The notes: generated by a model from the letters alone, not told the origin. Shown: positions 1 to 6,221, counted from the first letter of the stretch. The stretch: DNA of 7,836 nt from Bacteroidia bacterium (GCA_013042025.1 JABDQY010000080.1:1-7836); one strand, 5' to 3'. Numbers and translations are program-made.

Positions 1-836
1 ACCTTGAGTACAAAAATGTCTTGACTTCCTGCAGAAGTGAGATTAGCAGTGCCAGTACCTGGATCGAAATCAGCAGTACCCGAAAAATATCCCGTAACAA
101 TGATGTCGGTATTTGCATCGATAGTCACCGATTTACCATAGTCTGCACCCGTACCTCCCATATTAACTGCCCAATTAAAATTACCACTCGTATCCATTTT
201 TTGGATAAACACATCGTATCCATAGGATACCAAGTTTGTTGTACCTGCATTGGGATCAAAATCAACAGTTCCGTTGAAATACCCGGTGGTGATAATGTTC
301 CCATATCCATCGTAGGTAATGCAGCGGCCTTGGTCTGAAAGTGATCCGCCCATTTTCTTAGCCCAAACAAAGTCACCATTTGGTGCCAGTTTAAGCACAA
401 AAACATGGTCGCCGCCAGACCCTCCAAGATTGTAAACACCTGCTCCAGGGTTGAAATCCACGGTACCTTTAAAGCGGCCGGTTACATACACGTTGTTGTT
501 ATCATCGGTAACAATAGAGTGTCCATAATCTCCACTTGTACCACCAACACTTTTGGCCCACAGTAGGTTCCCTCCGGTATCTAGTTTTTGAATAAAAATA
601 TCGTAGTTTCCATTAGAGGTTAAGCTGGAAGTTCCAGATCCCGGGTCAAAGTCAACCGTACCTTGATAATACCCAGTGCTAAGCACGTTTCCCGGATTGT
701 CAGTGGTAACCGAATATCCATAGTCGTACTGGGTGCTGCCCATTTGTTTCGTCCATTGATAGGTGGGAGCTTGTGCAAGAGAGAAAAGGGTAAAAAAGAG
801 AAAATTTAACGTTAAAAATAGGGCTGTTTTTTTCAT
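1..836 (-). CDS. Secreted SBBP-type beta-propeller repeat protein (3' end outside window)
   Basis: An uninterrupted frame runs from an ATG at 836-834 to the left edge, giving 278 codons with no stop, so this is the N-terminal part of a larger protein. Residues 1-23 form a signal peptide: MKK, a Leu/Phe-rich core, then SLAQA; cleavage is probably around residues 21-23. The mature part is a tandem array with repeat tryptophans at residues 28, 93, 158 and 222. Each unit follows W-(A/T)-K-x-x-G-G, D-x-G-x-S-(I/V), G-N-x-x-x-T-G-Y/R-F, G-T-V-D-F-D-P, then D-(I/V)-F-(I/V)-x-K-x-D, which matches the SBBP beta-propeller repeat. Such proteins are secreted or surface-exposed in Bacteroidota and often end in a type IX secretion sorting domain, but that end is not visible here. 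Ligand and role are unknown. No Shine-Dalgarno site is seen; a TAAATTTG element lies 37 bp upstream. The start is chosen on the signal peptide. Confidence 0.9.
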   Translation of the reverse strand, partial: MKKTALFLTLNFLFFTLFSLAQAPTYQWTKQMGSTQYDYGYSVTTDNPGNVLSTGYYQGTVDFDPGSGTSSLTSNGNYDIFIQKLDTGGNLLWAKSVGGTSGDYGHSIVTDDNNNVYVTGRFKGTVDFNPGAGVYNLGGSGGDHVFVLKLAPNGDFVWAKKMGGSLSDQGRCITYDGYGNIITTGYFNGTVDFDPNAGTTNLVSYGYDVFIQKMDTSGNFNWAVNMGGTGADYGKSVTIDANTDIIVTGYFSGTADFDPGTGTANLTSAGSQDIFVLK

Positions 837-1026
837 TTGGAGTAGGTTAAAATGTGGTAGTTTTAATGTATTGCAAATTTACAATTTTGAAATAGTTAGA
901 TATTAACATTGGTGTTATGCTTTGTGATTTAGCACGATTCTAAGTTAGGGGAGAGGGTTGATGAAGCAAGGTGAATTTATCTTAAAATATTCGAAATTAA
1001 GATAGCAGGAGTGTGTTAGAACTATT
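837..1026. other. Intergenic region between beta-propeller gene and tRNA-Arg promoter
   Basis: No open frame with coding character is seen on either strand. It holds the divergent promoter element for the propeller gene and, at 978-985 and 997-1004, a perfect 8-bp inverted repeat (TATCTTAA / TTAAGATA) with an 11-nt spacer, 22 bp upstream of the tRNA-Arg -7 box. The inverted repeat could be an operator, but AT-rich DNA gives such matches by chance. Confidence 0.5.
874..881 (-). promoter_or_regulatory. Candidate -7 promoter element of the beta-propeller gene
   Basis: The minus strand reads TAAATTTG, a full match to the Bacteroidota -7 consensus TAnnTTTG, with a start site expected about 30 nt before the ATG at 836. 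No clear TTG/TTTG -33 box lies at the usual distance, so the call rests on one short motif in AT-rich DNA. Confidence 0.4.
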
Positions 1027-1034
1027 TATATTTG
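1027..1034 (+). promoter_or_regulatory. -7 promoter element of tRNA-Arg
   Basis: TATATTTG matches the Bacteroidota TAnnTTTG element exactly and lies 18 bp before the tRNA, giving a leader of about 12 nt if transcription starts some 7 nt downstream. The tRNA-His promoter at 5503 has the same word, and both are followed by a C-rich stretch ending in CCCGC. No convincing -33 box is seen. Confidence 0.6.
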
Positions 1035-1052
1035 CAACCCCGCAAGGGAAAT

Positions 1053-1126
1053 GGCCTCGTAGCTCAGCTGAATAGAGCACTTGATTACGGCTCAAGAGGT
1101 CTCAGGTTTGAATCCTGACGAGGTCA
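1053..1126 (+). tRNA. tRNA-Arg, anticodon ACG
   Basis: A 74-nt cloverleaf. The acceptor stem GGCCTCG (1053-1059) pairs with CGAGGTC (1119-1125) with one G-U pair; the discriminator is A1126. The D stem is GCTC/GAGC. The anticodon stem CTTGA/TCAAG (1080-1084, 1092-1096) closes the loop TTACGGC with anticodon ACG at 1087-1089. The T stem TCAGG/CCTGA closes the loop TTTGAAT. ACG, read with inosine at position 34 after TadA deamination, would decode CGU/CGC/CGA. CCA is not encoded and must be added by the CCA-adding enzyme. Two nearly invariant positions differ together: G19 is A, in D-loop AGCTGAATA, and C56 is T. The gene has its own promoter and terminator. Confidence 0.96.
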
Positions 1127-1132
1127 CAAAAG

Positions 1133-1163
1133 AAACCCTTTCGCCATTGGCGAAGGGGTTTTT
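1133..1163 (+). terminator. Intrinsic terminator after tRNA-Arg
   Basis: A 13-bp stem with one G-U pair joins AAACCCTTTCGCC (1133-1145) to GGCGAAGGGGTTT (1149-1161) around a 3-nt ATT loop and ends in a run of five T (1159-1163). It starts 7 nt after the tRNA, making tRNA-Arg a single-gene transcript and separating it from the repeats and phosphatase gene downstream. Confidence 0.88.
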
Positions 1164-1180
1164 AGTTTTAGAACGTTCAA

Positions 1181-1272
1181 AGTTTACTTTGAAAAGTGAT
1201 GAAACTAAAAACACATCGCAAGCGACAGCTTGTGACAAGGGTTTTATGGTTGTACAGACCATTGCGATAGGA
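1181..1272 (+). repeat. Direct repeat, copy 1 (92 bp)
   Basis: Copy 1 of a tandem pair, 86 of 92 bases identical to 1296-1387 and offset by 115 bp. It carries two small hairpins: CAAGC-GACA-GCTTG at 1219-1232 and ATGGTT-GTACA-GACCAT at 1246-1262. Its left edge is part of a longer palindrome, TTCAAAGT-TT-ACTTTGAA (1176-1193), preceded by GAACGTTC (1171-1178); copy 2 lacks these. The six differences from copy 2 all fall outside the stem cores. The function is unknown; it resembles a small structured noncoding repeat rather than a gene. Confidence 0.85.
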
Positions 1273-1295
1273 TCTTTCATCCTGCCATTAACAAT

Positions 1296-1387
1296 AGTTT
1301 ACTTTGAAAAGTGATGAAACTAAAAAGTCATCTCAAGCGACAGCTTGTGGCAAGGGTTTTATGGTTGTGCAGACCATTACGATAGGA
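1296..1387 (+). repeat. Direct repeat, copy 2 (92 bp)
   Basis: The second copy, separated from copy 1 by 23 bp of unrelated sequence. Both hairpin cores are kept: CAAGC/GCTTG at 1334-1347 and ATGGTT/GACCAT at 1361-1377, the latter with loop GTGCA instead of GTACA. It ends 45 bp before the probable phosphatase start. An ATG at 1361, in frame with the phosphatase, lies inside the second hairpin, so translation from there would add a repeat-encoded N-terminal extension. Confidence 0.85.
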
Positions 1388-1414
1388 AATTCCACCCATA
1401 TTCCTGCAAAAAAT

Positions 1415-1422
1415 TATATTCG
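1415..1422 (+). promoter_or_regulatory. Weak candidate -7 promoter element of the phosphatase gene
   Basis: TATATTCG differs from TAnnTTTG at one base (T to C). A start site about 7 nt downstream would be near 1429, only a few bases before the TTG start at 1433, so the mRNA would be nearly leaderless. No -33 box is apparent. This is a suggestion only. Confidence 0.25.
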
Positions 1423-1432
1423 TACCAATATT

Positions 1433-2326
1433 TTGAAACTACTGAAATTTGCCAGCATAGATGTAGGCTCTAACGCAGTTAGACTACTATTTACAAACGT
1501 TTTTGAAACCGCTAAAGGACCTGTTTTTAGAAAACTATCTTTGGTACGTGTGCCTATTCGTTTAGGTGAAGATGCCTTTGTGCATCAACGTATAATGGAT
1601 GTGAAAGCAGATCAGCTGATTAAAACGATGCGTTCATTCAAACACCTAATGAATGTACATGATGTGTTAGATTACAAAGCGTTTGCAACAAGTGCAATGC
1701 GTGAAGCTGAAAATTCGAATGAAATCATTAAACAAATAAAGGAGTACGCAGATATTGATCTTCAAATTGTTTCTGGTGATCAAGAAGCAGATACCATTTC
1801 CTTTGAAGACATTCCCGACTTTATTCCTCACCTCCAAGATGCGGTTTTTATTGATGTAGGAGGGGGTAGTACTGAAATGACCTATTTGAAAAAGGGCAAA
1901 AAGTTTGATGCTATCTCTTTAAAAATTGGTACACTCAGATTGTTGCACGAAACGGTTTATAACGATTTGTGGGACCAATTCAATCAATGGTTCATTGATA
2001 ATGGAATTGACCAATCTCAGATTCCAATTATTGGTACGGGAGGAAATATAAACAAGCTTCTAAAAGTATTAAGAGAAAATCAAAGTGATTACTTCATTAG
2101 AGTGGATGCCTTAAAAGAATTCAGTAAAAAACTGGGTGCAGTAGACTACGATGAACGTATTGTTAAGTTCATACTAAATCCAGACCGTGCGGATGTAATT
2201 ATACCAGCAACGAAGATATTTCTAAATGCTGCACAACAACTCAATACAACGCTAATTTACATCCCTAAAATTGGATTGTCAGATGGTATTGCGAGGCAAT
2301 TGTATACCAAGCATAAATCAAAGTAA
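1433..2326 (+). CDS. Ppx/GppA-family phosphatase (exopolyphosphatase / pppGpp phosphohydrolase type)
   Basis: Members of this ASKHA-fold family release phosphate from polyphosphate or from pppGpp in the cytoplasm; the sequence does not settle which substrate. The 297-residue protein shows the family landmarks in order: phosphate-1 motif SIDVGSNAVRLL (residues 8-19), YKAFATSAMREA (about 81-92), SGDQEAD (114-120), phosphate-2 motif DVGGGSTE (141-148), the adenosine-type motif GTGGNIN (201-207), RAD (252-254) and IGLSDGIARQLY near the C-terminus. It has only the short core, without the C-terminal HD-type extension of long Ppx enzymes. The family normally begins M-x-F-A-A-I-D; here the matching point is TTG at 1433, giving (M)KLLKFASIDVGSN. 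Upstream in-frame ATG (1361) and TTG (1304) would add residues encoded by the repeat, which are not family-like, so 1433 is preferred but not certain. The gene converges on the TPR gene with a 5-bp gap. Confidence 0.9.
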   Translation: MKLLKFASIDVGSNAVRLLFTNVFETAKGPVFRKLSLVRVPIRLGEDAFVHQRIMDVKADQLIKTMRSFKHLMNVHDVLDYKAFATSAMREAENSNEIIKQIKEYADIDLQIVSGDQEADTISFEDIPDFIPHLQDAVFIDVGGGSTEMTYLKKGKKFDAISLKIGTLRLLHETVYNDLWDQFNQWFIDNGIDQSQIPIIGTGGNINKLLKVLRENQSDYFIRVDALKEFSKKLGAVDYDERIVKFILNPDRADVIIPATKIFLNAAQQLNTTLIYIPKIGLSDGIARQLYTKHKSK

Positions 2327-2331
2327 GCGTA

Positions 2332-5300
2332 TTATTCCTCTTCTAATTCCTTTACAGGAGTAGGATTTTCTTTCTCTTCAATTTCTTTCAGCTTTGCTCG
2401 GCAAATTTCCAATAAACCATCGCTTTCATTGTCATAATTATCGATGATACTTTGGAGCGTAGCTTTTGCTTGGAAGTAATCTGCCTCTTTAACGTAAATG
2501 TCACTTAACAAGATAAAACCTTTCACCACCCAAAACTCATACGCTGAGAAGTCTTCGTTTAGTTTATATACATCGTTTCTAGCACTTTCAAGTTCGTTTT
2601 GAGAATAGAGTATATAAGCTCTGTGATATAACGCCTCTGCAGTTGATTCATTTCTGCTTTCTTTAATTACATAATCGAAATGTGATTTTGCAGTTCTTAA
2701 ATTGTTATCATTCAGCTGTATCCTTCCTAAGATCATATTGGCCTCTACCAAATCTTGCTTCGGAACATTTTCAATTGGAAGTAATTCAATGGCTTTTTTC
2801 TTAGCTCGTTCATAATTTTTTAAGGTATACTGACACCTCATTTGTCCCATAAGGGACTTGATAAACATGGAATTAGATGATGCTAGGGGCTCTAGGGCTT
2901 GATAATACTCTAACGCTTTGCTGTATTCCCCTTTTTTGTAATATGAGCTAGAAAGCTTGTTGAGTGATTTCTCAGTAAACTCATTTCTGCTTTGCCGAAC
3001 CACAAAATCATAGTGTTTTAATGCCTCATCTTGTTTGTTATTGAAGTAATTGCATTCTGCTTTGTAATAGTTTGCCGGGATAATAAAGTACCCACTCATT
3101 CCGAATTTGTTGATGTACGTTTCAAAGGTTTTGGTTGCACCAACACAATCTCCTGCTCTATATCTACTCATTGCACTTTCATAGATGGCACTATCTTGCT
3201 GAGACACTCTGGTTTCAGCACCAATTTTATCCAAGTAAGCAAAGTATTCTTCGGGTCTGCCTTGATCGGTATAGATAATTTCAATGAAGGTTAGAGCTTC
3301 TTTCGATTCCGTAGTTTTAGGAAAACGCTCAACTACCGTTTTGAAATAGCCCAAAGCCACGTCATCTTTACTTTGGTTTCTGCTTATCAACCCAAGTTTT
3401 AGGTAACTATCTGGTAGAAACTGTGAATAGTCGTGCTGTGAAATAATCAAATTAAAGATATTTTCAGCCATGCTGTAGTTGCCCAAGGCCATATATTCAC
3501 GGGCAATTTGGTACAATGCATCATCTATGTACAAGCTCTTCGGAAAGTCTTTTTGAATAAGCTTTAACGTATTGATTTTTTCTGAATGACGCTCTTGTAA
3601 ACCAAACAACATTCCTTTTTGAAAAATGGCGTAATCCGCTGATTTGTAATTGTTTTTAATTATAAAATCATACTCTTTGATTGCAGGATTGTATTGACGA
3701 TTTAAGAAGTAACAATCAGCAAGACGTTGCGTGTTGTCTAAATAGATTTCTTTATTTATCGTGGAATATGTTTCGTTCTCCTTAAACTTAGCAAAATAGT
3801 TTTGAGCTTTGATGTATTCTTTCTTTTTAAAATAGTTGTAGCCCATACTATAATAACCATACGTTTTGTTTTCGCTCTTGCTCGCTCCAGAGTTACTCAT
3901 AAATCGATTCATGAGATTTATGCTCTCATCGTAATCATCTACTTTGTATGCAATTTCAGCTCGCCAGAAATAGGATAGAGCCTCTAGCTCGCGATCTTTT
4001 GGGTATTTAAGTGACTTTTTGAACAATACATCTGCATTTTGATATTCTTTGTTTAAGTAGAGCTCTTCCCCTCGATGAAAGGTCAATTCTTGATACGCTT
4101 GTTTAGTAACATCATTCATGTTGCCAATATCTTCAAGCACCTCAATGGCTGCTTTGTAGTTCTTTGTGCTTAGAAAAATATCAGCCATCATCGATTTGGC
4201 TTCATCGTTGTATTCGGATTCAGGATAGTCGTCCAAAAACTCCTTGATTGCATTAATTGCCGTATTGTTTTTTTGTAATTCAGCAGCTAGCTTAGCATAA
4301 TTGTATGAGGCTATCTCGGTAATTTCAGGATTAAAGTCTTTTCGTTTTGCTTCGGCAAAAGCGTTCAATGCTCGTTCTTTCTTATTACTTTTTACATCTG
4401 AAACACCCAAATGATAGTTAGCAGCTTGCCCTATTTCATTTTCTAAATTAGATATTAGAATGAAATATTCTGTGCTCTTTTTAAAGCGTTCAGCTTCATA
4501 GTTCGCATTTGCAATTTGATATATTTCATCAGGACTTAGTTCTGAAACATCCCCCTGGTACTTATCAAAATGACTTAACGCTACATTGCGATTGCCTAAT
4601 TGATATTGAATTTTTCCTTTTAGAAGTTCAATTTCATTCATCCGTTTTTTAATGGACAAATCCTTTATAATTTCGAATGCCTTTTCATATTCCTCTTGCT
4701 CGTAATAGATCTGAGACATATAGAGGAGCATTGTTTTAGGTCCTTTGTTTCCTATTTTTTGGAAAGTGGCTAATGCACAATTGTAATCCTTAAGAATGTA
4801 GCATTGATAACCGTAGTAATAATTTGCCTCAACAGCATATTTGCCGCTACCATTCATTATTTTTCTAAACTCTTCTTTTGCCCTAGCGTATTCTTCGTTT
4901 TTAAAGTAACTGTATCCTTTTTTGAAAATGAGTTCTTCACGCTGTGCATTGGAAATATCCGTCTCTTTTGTTGCTTCTAAGTATTTGAGAGCTCTGCTGT
5001 ATTTTCCTTTATTGAAATAGTAGATGCCCAATTCAAACCCAATTTCGGTGTTTAGTTTATGTTCAGGCTCATCTCTAACTAGTCTTGCTAGGTCTCTCGA
5101 TGAATTAATTTTATCCAACTTTAATCGCGACAAAGCAATGTATGCATTAGCTTCGTAAGTAAAATTAGGTCCTGGTTCAGTGACTAAAAATTTTTCGAAC
5201 TCCTCAATAGCAGGGACGTATTGCTTTTTAATGTAAAGCATTTTTGCATGCTCGAAGAGTGTTGCAGCATCTGTATATTCACGCGTTTTTTGAGCCTCTG

Positions 5301-5361
5301 CAGTAAAAGCAAAACACAAAACTGAGACAGTAAGAATTAGGTTTTTAATCAATCTTTTCAT
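2332..5361 (-). CDS. Large exported tetratricopeptide-repeat (TPR) protein
   Basis: A 1009-residue protein. The start is set at ATG 5361-5359 because it begins a good signal peptide: MKR, a hydrophobic core, and AEA at residues 21-23 with likely cleavage before Q24. An upstream in-frame ATG at 5403 would put 14 mostly hydrophobic residues ahead of this and is less likely. There is no lipobox, so it is probably soluble in the periplasm or bound to the outer membrane through partners. From about residue 32 to 980 it is almost wholly TPR-like helical pairs of about 34 residues, well over 20, for example GIYYFNKGKYSRALKYLE and GYSYFKNEEYARAKEEF; it ends in a charged tail with PTPVKELEEE. TPR arrays are protein-binding scaffolds, so an envelope assembly role is plausible but unproven. 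It is not a clear PorW/SprE homologue, since those are lipoproteins. I do not recognise a named gene. No terminator separates it from the convergent phosphatase gene. Confidence 0.9.
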   Translation of the reverse strand: MKRLIKNLILTVSVLCFAFTAEAQKTREYTDAATLFEHAKMLYIKKQYVPAIEEFEKFLVTEPGPNFTYEANAYIALSRLKLDKINSSRDLARLVRDEPEHKLNTEIGFELGIYYFNKGKYSRALKYLEATKETDISNAQREELIFKKGYSYFKNEEYARAKEEFRKIMNGSGKYAVEANYYYGYQCYILKDYNCALATFQKIGNKGPKTMLLYMSQIYYEQEEYEKAFEIIKDLSIKKRMNEIELLKGKIQYQLGNRNVALSHFDKYQGDVSELSPDEIYQIANANYEAERFKKSTEYFILISNLENEIGQAANYHLGVSDVKSNKKERALNAFAEAKRKDFNPEITEIASYNYAKLAAELQKNNTAINAIKEFLDDYPESEYNDEAKSMMADIFLSTKNYKAAIEVLEDIGNMNDVTKQAYQELTFHRGEELYLNKEYQNADVLFKKSLKYPKDRELEALSYFWRAEIAYKVDDYDESINLMNRFMSNSGASKSENKTYGYYSMGYNYFKKKEYIKAQNYFAKFKENETYSTINKEIYLDNTQRLADCYFLNRQYNPAIKEYDFIIKNNYKSADYAIFQKGMLFGLQERHSEKINTLKLIQKDFPKSLYIDDALYQIAREYMALGNYSMAENIFNLIISQHDYSQFLPDSYLKLGLISRNQSKDDVALGYFKTVVERFPKTTESKEALTFIEIIYTDQGRPEEYFAYLDKIGAETRVSQQDSAIYESAMSRYRAGDCVGATKTFETYINKFGMSGYFIIPANYYKAECNYFNNKQDEALKHYDFVVRQSRNEFTEKSLNKLSSSYYKKGEYSKALEYYQALEPLASSNSMFIKSLMGQMRCQYTLKNYERAKKKAIELLPIENVPKQDLVEANMILGRIQLNDNNLRTAKSHFDYVIKESRNESTAEALYHRAYILYSQNELESARNDVYKLNEDFSAYEFWVVKGFILLSDIYVKEADYFQAKATLQSIIDNYDNESDGLLEICRAKLKEIEEKENPTPVKELEEE

Positions 5362-5461
5362 TCCAATAGAAATACCCTTCAAAATAACTGCTAAAAGCAA
5401 CATTAAAGTATTCTAATTGCCCACATTTAATTAAGGAAGGAGCATTTTTACTAGCTTATAA

Positions 5462-5477
5462 ATAATTTTAAAATTAT
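5462..5477. repeat. 16-bp perfect AT palindrome upstream of tRNA-His promoter
   Basis: ATAATTTTAAAATTAT is its own reverse complement. It ends 25 bp before the tRNA-His -7 box, just upstream of where a -33 box would lie, in the divergent region shared with the TPR gene. It could act as an AT-rich upstream activating element or a protein-binding site, or be a chance product of very AT-rich DNA. Confidence 0.5.
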
Positions 5478-5502
5478 ATAGATATTATCATCTTACTATT
5501 TT

Positions 5503-5510
5503 TATATTTG
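5503..5510 (+). promoter_or_regulatory. -7 promoter element of tRNA-His / lipoprotein transcript
   Basis: TATATTTG is an exact TAnnTTTG match, identical to the tRNA-Arg box and followed by a similar C-rich stretch with CCCGC. The predicted start near 5517 leaves a leader of about 66 nt before tRNA-His. That leader contains a short inverted repeat, ACCA-CAATT-TGGT, around 5538-5550. Confidence 0.6.
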
Positions 5511-5583
5511 CCTCCCGCTTAAAAAGAGGTGATTCTAACCACAATTTGGTCTCCTTAAAAAAAGCGTTAAAGTTCAATAATAT

Positions 5584-5658
5584 GGTGGTTGTAGCTCAGT
5601 TGGTTAGAGCACTGGTTTGTGGTTCCAGGGGTCGTGGGTTCGAATCCCATCTTCCACC
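5584..5658 (+). tRNA. tRNA-His, anticodon GTG
   Basis: A 75-nt cloverleaf with the tRNA-His hallmark of an encoded extra G at position -1 (5584) facing discriminator C73 (5658). The anticodon loop TTGTGGT (5617-5623) carries GTG at 5619-5621, reading CAU/CAC. The D arm (GCTC-AGTTGGTTA-GAGC) and T arm (GTGGG-TTCGAAT-CCCAT) are canonical, with G19 and C56 kept. The acceptor stem is GTGGTTG (5585-5591) against CTTCCAC (5651-5657), leaving two adjacent U-U mismatches (5-68 and 6-67); the anticodon stem CTGGT/TCCAG has a third U-U at 31-39. CCA is not encoded. No terminator follows: the lipoprotein ATG comes 15 nt later. Confidence 0.93.
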
Positions 5659-5673
5659 CATTTAATTACTATC

Positions 5674-6114
5674 ATGAAAAATACATTTATATTCTTATTG
5701 GCCATTTCATTTATTGTAGCTTGTACTTCACCGAATAAGTCGGAGACGGAGTCTGAGGAAGATTCAACTGAAGCTGTAGCAGATGGCGGCGTTTTTTTTA
5801 CCAATATTAAAAATGGAGATACACTTACTTCTCCTTTCCTCATTGAAATGGGAATAGAAGGAATGCAAGTGGAACCTAAAGGTGAAGTTCATGAAGGATT
5901 TGGACATCACCATTTGCTAATCAATAATGGGTTTACTCCAGAAGGCATAGTGATAATTGCAGATTCTATGAATATTCATTATGGTGGAGGAGAAACTTCA
6001 GACTCAGTTTCATTGAACCCAGGAGACTATATGCTAACACTGCAATTCGGAGAGGGAAATCATGTCTCTTACGGAGAAAAATGGTCACAGACGATTAATG
6101 TGACGGTTGAGTAG
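5674..6114 (+). CDS. DUF4399-type lipoprotein
   Basis: A 146-residue protein beginning with a lipoprotein signal peptide: MKNT, a hydrophobic core, and lipobox I-V-A-C with Cys17 as the acylated residue. An acidic Ser/Glu/Asp-rich linker follows (about 18-38), then one domain. The domain has VFFTNIKNGDT (40-50), a phrase around SPF..EMG..GM.V.P, GHHHLLIN (77-84) and NPGDYMLTLQFGEGNH (115-130). This order fits the DUF4399 family, usually a small periplasmic or lipid-anchored domain of unknown function. Clustered histidines at 73, 78-80, 102 and 130 suggest metal binding, an inference only. ATG 5674 is chosen because the open frame upstream runs into tRNA-His. The 15-nt gap after the tRNA, with no terminator, suggests one transcript from the promoter at 5503, with RNase Z cleavage leaving a very short mRNA leader. 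No Shine-Dalgarno site or downstream terminator is clear. Confidence 0.85.
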   Translation: MKNTFIFLLAISFIVACTSPNKSETESEEDSTEAVADGGVFFTNIKNGDTLTSPFLIEMGIEGMQVEPKGEVHEGFGHHHLLINNGFTPEGIVIIADSMNIHYGGGETSDSVSLNPGDYMLTLQFGEGNHVSYGEKWSQTINVTVE

Positions 6115-6192
6115 TGTAGCCTTATTTGTGCAATAAACATACTTTTGGCAGAAGATTTGCTGTTATTATTTTATAGATCTAACGTACGCTCA

Positions 6193-6200
6193 TATTTTTG
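6193..6200 (+). promoter_or_regulatory. -7 promoter element of the barrel-SPOR gene
   Basis: TATTTTTG matches TAnnTTTG and would start transcription near 6207, about 15 nt before the ATG at 6222. Just upstream, at 6180-6188, is TAACGTACG, a word found again inside the gene at 6338-6346. No clear -33 box is seen. Confidence 0.5.
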
Positions 6201-6221
6201 AGGTTTTTAGATCATAGTAAA

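Noticed and set aside
21..439. Short open frames on both strands within the beta-propeller region
   Set aside because: They are out-of-frame shadows of the minus-strand propeller gene, whose repeat motifs are clear.
1081..1314. 77-residue plus-strand open frame over the tRNA-Arg 3' half, terminator and repeat copy 1
   Set aside because: It begins inside the tRNA, reads through the terminator hairpin, and its apparent similarity to the next frame comes only from the DNA repeat; substitutions between copies show no bias toward silent sites.
1053..1450. Integrated mobile element or att site at tRNA-Arg
   Set aside because: No integrase, transposase or duplicated tRNA 3' end is present; only the local tandem repeat is seen.
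5362..5403. Upstream ATG (5403) for the TPR gene
   Set aside because: It adds 14 residues before a typical MKR signal peptide; the shorter start is the more normal exported protein.
5617..5673. Extension of the lipoprotein frame back to a TTG inside tRNA-His
   Set aside because: The extra 19 residues are translated tRNA sequence; ATG 5674 starts a standard lipoprotein signal peptide.
6198..6221. TTG start for the barrel-SPOR gene
   Set aside because: It overlaps the -7 promoter box and adds eight residues ahead of a complete signal peptide beginning at ATG 6222.
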